Positions 1-4,904 of a stretch of 6,791 nucleotides of DNA are shown here, piece after piece. How positions within the stretch are numbered: the first letter of the stretch is position 1; the number at the start of each line of letters is the position of its first letter. The position numbers and the translations under genes were made by a program. Under the pieces are notes generated by a model. The model searched no databases, had not been told where the DNA came from, and saw only the letters and a program-made list of their open reading frames with translations. Source of the DNA: an uncultured Holophagaceae bacterium (GTDB lineage Bacteria > Acidobacteriota > Holophagae > Holophagales > Holophagaceae); assembly GCA_903890595.1 (NCBI GenBank), contig CAITBU010000448.1, positions 1 to 6,791 of the forward strand, written 5' to 3'.

Positions 1-1236
1 GCCCACGTAGGTGCGGCGATGGCCCCGGATCTCACTTTCGTCGTGGACGCCACCCAGGGAGATGCGGGAGTACTTGCGGCCGAGGGCGCGGGCGATGGAC
101 TTGCCGAGGCTGGTCTTGCCTACGCCTGGGGGGCCCACAAAGCAGAGGATGGTGCCCCGGAGATCGGGCTTGAGCTTGCGGACCGCCAGAAACTCCAGGA
201 TGCGGTCCTTGATCTTCTGGAGGCCGTAGTGGTCCTCATCCAGCACCGTCTTGGCTTTGACCAGGTCCAGGTTGTCCTCGGTGAGGCTGCCCCAGGGGAG
301 CTCGGTCATCCACTCCAGGTAGGTCCGCGTCACGGCCGTCTCGCTGGAGTCCGGGTGCATGCGCTCGAGCTTCTTGAGGTTGCGCTCGATCTCGACGAGG
401 GGCTCCTCGGGCACCTTCAGCTTGGCTAGTTTTTCCCGGAAGGCGGTTACTTCCTCAGCCAGCTCCGAGCCCTCGCCCAGCTCCTGCTGGATGGCCTTGA
501 GCTGCTGGCGGAGGTAGTACTCCCGCTGGCTCTTATCCATCTCGCCACGGGCGTCCATGGTGATCTTCTGCTGGACCTCCAGCAGCTGGATCTCCCGCAT
601 GAGCAGCTCGTTGACCCGCTTGAGGCGGAGGCCCGGGTGGGCGATCTCCAGCACCTCTTGGGTCTGCTGCAGCTTCAGGTCCAGGTTGGAGGCCACCAGG
701 TCCGCCAGGCGGCCCGGGTTGTCGAGGTTGCCGGCGATGACCAGCACCTCCTGGGGCAGGGTCTTGCCCAGGGCCACGGCCTTCTCCAGGGTCTGCTTGA
801 CGCTGCGCAGGAGGGCGTCCTGCTCCAGGTCCGGGGACTCCAGCTCGGGCTCGGTCAGGGGCTCCACCCGGGCCTTGAAGAGGTTCTCGGTCTCAGTGAA
901 GTACTCCACCCGCACCCGCTGCAGACCCTGCACCAGGGCCCGGATGCGGCCGTCCGGCAGCTTCAGGACCCGCATGATGAGGGCAGCGGTGCCGACCTGG
1001 TACAGGTCCGAGGGCTTGGGGTTGTCCATCTCCACCTGCTTCTGCGAGAGCAGCAGGATCATGCGGTGCTCCACCAGGGCGGTGTCTATGGCCCGGATGG
1101 ACTTCTCCCGGCTGATGCTGAGGGGGAGGATCACATAGGGATAGACCACCACGTCCCGGAGGGGCAGTACCGGCAGTTCTTCCGGCAACTTGGGCTGCTC
1201 GTCGGGCGGGGGGGGCAGGAGAATGTCGTCGGCCAC
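1..1236 (-). CDS. lon: ATP-dependent protease La (LonA), N-terminal part, cut by window edge
   Basis: This is the first 412 codons of LonA, the cytosolic AAA+ serine protease that unfolds and degrades misfolded and regulatory proteins; E. coli Lon is about 784 residues. Residues 21-33 (LPVLPLRDVVVYP) open the N-terminal substrate-binding domain. Residues 233-250 contain MDKSQREYYLRQQLKAIQ, the conserved helical/coiled-coil stretch before the ATPase domain. Walker A is GPPGVGKT at residues 368-375 (K374), followed by the family signature GGVHDESEIRGHRRTYVG at the window edge. Walker B, the sensor residues and the Ser-Lys protease dyad lie outside, so activity cannot be judged. The GTG at 1236 is chosen because GAGGT lies 6 nt upstream; an in-frame TTG at 1242 would have no spacer. 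Codons 8-11 encode four prolines over a run of eight C. It is the last visible gene of a probable osmC-nrdR-lon transcript, 28 nt after the nrdR stop. No heat-shock promoter is evident in that gap. Confidence 0.96.
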   Translation of the reverse strand, partial: MADDILLPPPPDEQPKLPEELPVLPLRDVVVYPYVILPLSISREKSIRAIDTALVEHRMILLLSQKQVEMDNPKPSDLYQVGTAALIMRVLKLPDGRIRALVQGLQRVRVEYFTETENLFKARVEPLTEPELESPDLEQDALLRSVKQTLEKAVALGKTLPQEVLVIAGNLDNPGRLADLVASNLDLKLQQTQEVLEIAHPGLRLKRVNELLMREIQLLEVQQKITMDARGEMDKSQREYYLRQQLKAIQQELGEGSELAEEVTAFREKLAKLKVPEEPLVEIERNLKKLERMHPDSSETAVTRTYLEWMTELPWGSLTEDNLDLVKAKTVLDEDHYGLQKIKDRILEFLAVRKLKPDLRGTILCFVGPPGVGKTSLGKSIARALGRKYSRISLGGVHDESEIRGHRRTYVG

Positions 1237-1242
1237 GGTCAA

Positions 1243-1247
1243 ACCTC
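1243..1247 (-). promoter_or_regulatory. Ribosome binding site of lon
   Basis: GAGGT on the minus strand sits 6 nt before the GTG at 1236. This favours GTG over the in-frame TTG two codons upstream, which would abut the motif. Confidence 0.6.
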
Positions 1248-1264
1248 GGGGGTCCAGTGTAGCC

Positions 1265-1846
1265 CTACTTGCGCCGTCCCTTCAGGCGGGGAGCCTCCCC
1301 CAGGGTCTCGGGCGGGAAGAGGGGCTGGAGGCGGGGCTCGGAGGGGTCTGCCGTGGGCGGCGGCGTGGGTGCCGGGGCCCAGCCCGGGGCCGTCTCCTTG
1401 TGCATGAGGCCCTCCAGGGCCTTCACGAAGTCCGGCAGGTCCTTGAAGTCTCGGTAGACGCTGGCGAAGCGCACATAGGCCACCTGGTCCATGCCCTTGA
1501 GCTCGTCCATGATCAGCTCACCCATCTCCCGGCTGCGGATCTCCCGCTCCGAGCGCTCCATGAGCCGGGCGTGAAGGTCCGTCACCAGGTCCTCGATGCG
1601 GGCCAGGGACACAGGCCGCTTCTGGCAGGCCAGCAGCAGGCCCTTCATGAGCTTTTGCCGCTCGAAGGGCTCCCGGCGACCATCCTTCTTCACGATCACC
1701 AGGGGCACCTCCTCCACCCGCTCATAGCTGGTGAAGCGGCGGGCGCAGGACAGGCACTCCCGGCGGCGCCGGATGGAGTCACCCTCCCGGGACTCCCGGG
1801 AGTCCACGACCTTGTCCTCAAGGTGTCCGCAGAGGGGACAGCGCAC
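1265..1846 (-). CDS. nrdR: Transcriptional repressor NrdR with C-terminal extension
   Basis: NrdR is a zinc-ribbon plus ATP-cone repressor that senses (d)ATP and binds NrdR boxes upstream of ribonucleotide reductase genes. The 193-residue protein has C3-P-L-C6 and C31-L-S-C34 as zinc ligands, with the basic stretch RRRREC at 26-31 and FTSYE at 38-42. The ATP-cone covers about residues 47-137, with KKDGRREPF at 53-61, QKRPVS at 75-80 and VAYVRFASVYRDFKD at 122-136. All these match the E. coli protein (149 residues). Residues from about 150 to 193 form a Pro-rich, probably disordered tail ending in basic LKGRRK, which E. coli NrdR lacks. The GTG at 1846 is chosen because the zinc ribbon begins immediately after it and AGGAG lies 5 nt upstream. 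The frame is open far upstream, but that part is antisense or frame-shadow sequence over osmC and the CsgG-like gene. The gene starts 8 nt after the OsmC-family stop and is followed by lon. No ribonucleotide reductase gene is in the window. Confidence 0.95.
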   Translation of the reverse strand: MRCPLCGHLEDKVVDSRESREGDSIRRRRECLSCARRFTSYERVEEVPLVIVKKDGRREPFERQKLMKGLLLACQKRPVSLARIEDLVTDLHARLMERSEREIRSREMGELIMDELKGMDQVAYVRFASVYRDFKDLPDFVKALEGLMHKETAPGWAPAPTPPPTADPSEPRLQPLFPPETLGEAPRLKGRRK

Positions 1847-1851
1847 TGTTG

Positions 1852-1856
1852 CTCCT
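1852..1856 (-). promoter_or_regulatory. Ribosome binding site of nrdR overlapping the upstream stop codon
   Basis: AGGAG on the minus strand lies 5 nt before the GTG at 1846 and shares two bases with the TAG stop of the OsmC-family gene (1857-1855). The overlap suggests that nrdR translation is coupled to the upstream gene. Confidence 0.7.
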
Positions 1857-2301
1857 AGGCCTCGACGATGCGGGGCTCCATGACGGCCTCGCAGGTGACC
1901 GAGTTGGCCACAAAGCAGTACTTGTGGGCTTTTTCGAAGAGCTCCTCCACCTTGGCCTTGCTGGTGCCCGGGGCCACACGGATGACGGGGCGCAGGATGA
2001 CCTTGGTGATGCGGGTGACCTTGTCCACGGTGTCCAGGATGGCCTCCGCGTGGTCCTCGTAGGCCTTCACCTCGAGCTTGGACTTGGCGCAGAGGGCCAG
2101 GAACGTGAGCATGTGGCAGGTGGCCAGGGCCGAGCCCAGCAGGTCTTCCGGGTTCCAGCGGGTGGGGTCGCCGGCGTATTCGGGCGCGCTGCTGACGGCC
2201 AACGGATGCTTGCCAGGGTTGGTGACCGTGGCATTGCGGTTGTAGGCGCTGTCCAGGGTGTTGCCGGTCCAGGTGAGGGTGAGGGGATAGCTGTGGGCCA
2301 T
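1855..2301 (-). CDS. OsmC-family protein (thiol peroxidase-like)
   Basis: This 148-residue protein belongs to the OsmC/Ohr superfamily, cytosolic proteins that often reduce organic hydroperoxides through two redox cysteines. Its length is typical. Visible family features are YAGDPTRWNPEDLLGSALAT (42-61), C62 in CHMLTFLALC (62-71), YEDHAE (81-86), and the second active-site-type cysteine C129 in AHKYCFVANSV (125-135). E52 in NPEDLL matches a conserved acidic position. C71 and C137 are additional cysteines. The pattern fits the subgroup with a CHMLxxLxLC motif rather than classical Ohr. Catalysis and substrate are inferred from the family, so no gene symbol is given. The ATG at 2301 is chosen because AGGAG lies 5 nt upstream and the family fold begins directly after it; an in-frame ATG at 2337 would add 12 unrelated residues. 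It is the first visible gene of the minus-strand cluster with nrdR and lon, and is divergent from the CsgG-like gene. Confidence 0.92.
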   Translation of the reverse strand: MAHSYPLTLTWTGNTLDSAYNRNATVTNPGKHPLAVSSAPEYAGDPTRWNPEDLLGSALATCHMLTFLALCAKSKLEVKAYEDHAEAILDTVDKVTRITKVILRPVIRVAPGTSKAKVEELFEKAHKYCFVANSVTCEAVMEPRIVEA

Positions 2302-2306
2302 GGGCG

Positions 2307-2311
2307 CTCCT
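2307..2311 (-). promoter_or_regulatory. Ribosome binding site of the OsmC-family gene
   Basis: AGGAG on the minus strand lies 5 nt before the ATG at 2301, which decides against the longer reading frame beginning at 2337. Confidence 0.7.
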
Positions 2312-2336
2312 CGGGAAGTCCGCTCCCAGGATGCCA

Positions 2337-2356
2337 CAGGCCTGCATGCTAGCCTG
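2337..2356. repeat. Imperfect 20-bp palindrome, candidate operator
   Basis: The sequence is CAGGC-CT-GCATGC-TA-GCCTG. Sixteen of 20 positions are symmetric about the centre between 2346 and 2347, with the core GCATGC flanked by CAGGC/GCCTG arms. It sits midway between two divergent start codons, where an operator would act on both genes. It does not resemble the AT-rich NrdR box. A transcription-factor role is inferred, and chance symmetry in GC-rich DNA is possible. Confidence 0.35.
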
Positions 2357-2369
2357 GACCAGCCTTTGC

Positions 2370-2373
2370 GGAG
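2370..2373 (+). promoter_or_regulatory. Ribosome binding site of the CsgG-like gene
   Basis: GGAG lies 5 nt before the ATG at 2379. This supports that start over the in-frame ATG at 2331, which would put 16 non-hydrophobic residues ahead of a clean signal peptide. Confidence 0.6.
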
Positions 2374-2378
2374 CCCCC

Positions 2379-3542
2379 ATGCGCAAGCTGCTTCCCCTCG
2401 CCCTGGCCCTTCTGGCCTGGCCCGTCCAGGCCCAGTTCTGGAGTGAGCTGGCCAATCCCAAGGTGGAGGTTGTGCTCGTCCATCCCCCAGGGTTGGGGCT
2501 CAAGGTGGACCGGCTGGCCTTTGCGCCGGCCCGCGATCTGAACTCCCGGGAGCTGGCCGACATCCTGACCGCCGAGCTGGTGCAGGGCCGCAAGGTTGAG
2601 GTGGTGGACCGGGCCAACCTGGAGGCCGTGCTCCGGGAGCAGGAGCTGGGCGCCAGTGGCCATGTGGATCCCGCCACCGTCGCGACCCTGGGCAAGCTGC
2701 TGGGCCCCAGCGTGCTGGTGATCGTCAACGTGAACCGCTCGGAGCTGAGCCGCAACCAGTCCAGCAAGGAAGAGTGGATCACCGACTCCAAGACCAAGAA
2801 GGATGTGCTCCGGATCAGGCGCACCAGCATCACCAGCCTGGACTTCAGTGCCACCGTGCAGGCAGTGGACCTCAGCACCGGGCGCGTGTTTGGCGCCCAG
2901 CGCCTGGAGGACACGCCCAGCCTGAACAAGGTCTCCTACGATGGTTTTCCTGCCTACCCCAAGGATTCCGATGTGCGCCGAATGGCCTTCGAAACCGCCA
3001 AGGTCAAGGTGCTTCGGATGCTGTTGTCCTGGAACGAGACGCGCAAGCTGACCTTCTTTGACGACGAGGTCTTCGGGATGGACAAGGCGCACGACCTGCT
3101 GCTGGACAGGGATGTGCCCGGCGCCCTGGCCTTGGCCAAGAAGGGGCTCGAGCAGTCCCTGCAGGACAAGGGACAGAAGCCCAAGTTCTACCCCAGGACC
3201 CAGTACAACGTCGGGATCATCCACTTCATCCTGGGCCGCTACGAGGAGGCCCTCCCCTTCCTCCGAGTGGCGCTGGACATGCAGTCCGACGCCAGCATCT
3301 TTCAAGACGCCCTGCGGGAGTGCCAAGAGGCCATCGCCCTGCAGGCGGCCCTCCGCCAAACCGAGACTGTCTCGAGGCCGGCGCCCCGGACCCAGCCCAA
3401 GCCCGAGGTCCCAACCACCAGCGCCCCCGGCAAGCCCAGCCCCGAGGAGCGTCTGCAGAAGATCCAGGACCTCTACAAGCGGGGCTTGTTGGAGAAAAAG
3501 GACTTCGAGGCCAAGAAGGCAGAGATCCTGAAGGAGTTGTAG
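2379..3542 (+). CDS. Secreted CsgG-like protein with TPR-like helices and C-terminal SHOCT domain
   Basis: This 387-residue protein starts with a Sec signal peptide: MRK, a Leu/Ala core, and probable cleavage after VQA at residue 18. There is no lipobox cysteine, unlike E. coli CsgG, a lipoprotein that forms the outer-membrane curli secretion pore. Residues about 40-180 look CsgG-like: VEVVDRANLEAVLREQELG (73-91), a GHVDPATVATLGKLLG segment (94-109), the strand VLVIVNV (112-118), and SATVQAVDLSTGRVFGAQ (157-174). Two helical hairpins follow (about 234-262 and 274-304); the second, with YNVGIIHFILGRYEEALPFL, is a good TPR match. A Pro-rich linker (about 325-353) leads to residues 354-387, with EERLQKIQDLYKRGLLEKKDF and a Lys-rich end, typical of a SHOCT oligomerisation domain. 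It probably acts in the periplasm or at the envelope. No curli subunit or csgE/csgF partner is nearby. rsmB follows 42 nt downstream on the same strand and may be cotranscribed. Pore formation is not established by the sequence. Confidence 0.85.
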   Translation: MRKLLPLALALLAWPVQAQFWSELANPKVEVVLVHPPGLGLKVDRLAFAPARDLNSRELADILTAELVQGRKVEVVDRANLEAVLREQELGASGHVDPATVATLGKLLGPSVLVIVNVNRSELSRNQSSKEEWITDSKTKKDVLRIRRTSITSLDFSATVQAVDLSTGRVFGAQRLEDTPSLNKVSYDGFPAYPKDSDVRRMAFETAKVKVLRMLLSWNETRKLTFFDDEVFGMDKAHDLLLDRDVPGALALAKKGLEQSLQDKGQKPKFYPRTQYNVGIIHFILGRYEEALPFLRVALDMQSDASIFQDALRECQEAIALQAALRQTETVSRPAPRTQPKPEVPTTSAPGKPSPEERLQKIQDLYKRGLLEKKDFEAKKAEILKEL

Positions 3543-3561
3543 GCACAACGGGGGGATAATC

Positions 3562-3584
3562 GGGGTTCTGCCTTTCGGAGCCCC
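3562..3584 (+). promoter_or_regulatory. Possible hairpin covering the rsmB ribosome binding site
   Basis: GGGGTTC (3562-3568) can pair with GAGCCCC (3578-3584): seven pairs, one a G-U wobble, with a 9-nt loop. The right arm contains most of the GGAG (3577-3580) used by the ATG at 3585. This could lower rsmB initiation unless ribosomes arrive from the upstream gene. It is a prediction by eye. Confidence 0.35.
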
Positions 3585-4874
3585 ATGCCCACGCCCGCCC
3601 GCATCCATGTCGCCCACGCCCTGCATGAGGTCTTCGGAGAAGGCGGCCGGGTGCCGGATGTCTGGGACCGGGGCCTGGGCGAGGACGCCACCCTGGCCCA
3701 GGCCCTCCTGGGCCTCTGCCTGCGCCGCTGGGGCCGCCTCCAGGCCTGGGTGAAGCCCAACCTCAAGGACTCGGCCCGGGGCATCCCCCTGGGCACCCGG
3801 GTGGCCCTGGCCATGGGTCTGGCGCAGCTGGCCTGGCTGCCCGGGGTGAGCGACCACGCCGCCGTGAACGAGTCTGTCGAGCTGGCGGGGGACCGGGAGC
3901 TGGGCTTCGTCCCCCACAAAGGCCTGGTGAACGCCATCCTGCGCCGGGCCGCCAAGGACCGGGTGGCCCTGGCCGCCGCCCTGGACGCCCTGCCCCCTGC
4001 CCTGGACCGGGCCCCGGCGGTGGAGCGGGCCCTGCAGGCCGCCCTGGCCCCCCACGGGGCCGAGGGGGAGCTCGAGGTGCTGTGGCAGAAGCTCCAGCAG
4101 CCCCCTCGCCCCGCCTTTCGCCAGCTCATGGGCCCCCTGCCGGAAGGCCTGGTGGACGATCCCGACCTGGCGGGCTGCCTGCGGCTCGAAGAGGGCGCCT
4201 CCTTCCCCCGGACCTGGCTCGAGTCCGGGTCAGGCATGGTCCAGGACCGCAGCTCCCAGGCCCTGCTGGCCTACGAGTGGGACCAGCCCGTGACCCGCAT
4301 CCTCGATGCCTGCGCCGCCCCCGGTGGCAAGACCACGGCCCTGGCCATCCGCCACTCGGAGGCCGACATCACGGCCCTGGAGGTCCATCCCCGCCGGGCC
4401 GCCCGCCTGCGCCAGACCCTCCGGCAGCGGGCGCTGAAGGTGCGGGTGATCCAGGCTGATGCGGCGGAGTGGCTGGAGGCCCACGAAGGGACCTTCGACC
4501 TCATCCTGCTGGACGCCCCCTGCAGCGGCAGTGGCACCCTCCAGAAGCACCCGGAGTGGCCCTGGATCGCCCATGACGAGCTGCCCCGCCTCACGGACCT
4601 GCAGCACCGCCTGCTGGCCGCCGCCGCCGAGCGCCTGGCCCCCGGTGGCCTGCTCATCTACGCCGTGTGCTCCTGGCTGCCCGAGGAGGGGTTGGCCCAT
4701 TCGGAGTGGCTCGCCACGGCTCGGCCGGACCTGCGTCCGGCTGAGGTCTGGCCTGCGGCCATGTTGGCTGCTTCGGAGGCTGCTGTGGGTGCCACGGCCT
4801 TCTTCCGCCCCCACCCCCTCCGGTGGGAGGGGGAAGGGTTTCAGGCCTTTGCGGTGATGGCGGGGCCTCGCTGA
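3585..4874 (+). CDS. rsmB: 16S rRNA (cytosine-967-C5)-methyltransferase RsmB
   Basis: RsmB uses S-adenosylmethionine to methylate C5 of a 16S rRNA cytidine (C967 in E. coli). The 429 residues match the E. coli length. Residues about 1-130 form the NusB-like RNA-binding domain, with ALAMGLAQLAWLPGVSDHAA and HKGLVNAILRRAAKDR. The Rossmann methyltransferase domain follows: motif I DACAAPGGKT at 241-250 (SAM binding), acidic ALEVHP in the next strand, motif IV DAPCSGSGTLQKHPE with C313, and motif VI YAVCSWLPEE with C362. The pair C313/C362 corresponds to E. coli C325/C375, where the motif VI cysteine attacks C6 of the base and the motif IV cysteine aids product release. Motif VI has Val where Thr is usual before the Cys, a mild substitution. 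The ATG at 3585 has GGAG 4 nt upstream. The gene lies 42 nt after the CsgG-like gene on the same strand and converges with the repeat-domain gene. It is far GC-richer than that neighbour. Confidence 0.95.
   Translation: MPTPARIHVAHALHEVFGEGGRVPDVWDRGLGEDATLAQALLGLCLRRWGRLQAWVKPNLKDSARGIPLGTRVALAMGLAQLAWLPGVSDHAAVNESVELAGDRELGFVPHKGLVNAILRRAAKDRVALAAALDALPPALDRAPAVERALQAALAPHGAEGELEVLWQKLQQPPRPAFRQLMGPLPEGLVDDPDLAGCLRLEEGASFPRTWLESGSGMVQDRSSQALLAYEWDQPVTRILDACAAPGGKTTALAIRHSEADITALEVHPRRAARLRQTLRQRALKVRVIQADAAEWLEAHEGTFDLILLDAPCSGSGTLQKHPEWPWIAHDELPRLTDLQHRLLAAAAERLAPGGLLIYAVCSWLPEEGLAHSEWLATARPDLRPAEVWPAAMLAASEAAVGATAFFRPHPLRWEGEGFQAFAVMAGPR
4814..4833. repeat. Perfect 8-bp stem-loop near the rsmB 3' end
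   Basis: CCCCCTCC and GGAGGGGG flank the loop GGTG inside the last codons of rsmB, 41 nt before its stop and about 70 nt past the stop of the convergent gene. Neither strand has a T-run after it, so it is not a canonical intrinsic terminator. It could still pause or protect transcripts of the convergent pair. Confidence 0.35.
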
Positions 4875-4904
4875 GCGCGGTGGACCGGAACGCCCGGGAC
4901 CCTG

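Larger units (their letters stand above)
2302..2378. promoter_or_regulatory. Divergent intergenic region, presumed to hold both promoters
   Basis: These 77 bp separate the start codons of the OsmC-family gene (leftward) and the CsgG-like gene (rightward), so promoters for one or both units should lie here or just inside the genes. I see no convincing sigma-70 pair on either strand. The region holds both ribosome binding sites and the palindrome at 2337-2356. Its role is inferred from position. Confidence 0.5.

Noticed and set aside
19..1858. Several plus-strand open frames opposite lon and nrdR
   Set aside because: They overlap genes with unmistakable conserved motifs on the minus strand, and their composition is typical of antisense frames in GC-rich DNA.
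2331..2378. Upstream in-frame ATG for the CsgG-like gene
   Set aside because: It would bury the signal peptide behind 16 residues and overlap the palindrome; the ATG at 2379 has its own GGAG.
2302..2378. NrdR box or autoregulatory site upstream of the OsmC-family gene
   Set aside because: The region is GC-rich and holds nothing like the AT-rich paired NrdR boxes.
1847..2929. Continuous minus-strand frame in front of nrdR, giving a 554-residue protein
   Set aside because: The upstream part crosses the OsmC-family gene in another frame and runs antisense to the CsgG-like gene. The zinc ribbon starts right after a GTG with a good Shine-Dalgarno.
3536..3549. Small inverted repeat GTTGT-AGGC-ACAAC at the end of the CsgG-like gene
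   Set aside because: The stem is only 5 bp and is followed by a G-run rather than a T-run, so it is not a convincing terminator.
3555..3560. GATAAT as a -10 element for rsmB
   Set aside because: No -35 element lies at normal spacing; the closest TTGTAG is only 12 nt away. A match by chance is likely.
2349..4055. 568-residue minus-strand open frame
   Set aside because: It is antisense to the CsgG-like gene and rsmB, has low-complexity Gly/Gln/His/Leu composition, and shows no domain. It is an artefact of high GC.
3473..4237. 254-residue minus-strand open frame
   Set aside because: It is Arg/Ser/Ala-rich shadow sequence opposite rsmB, whose motifs are clear on the plus strand.
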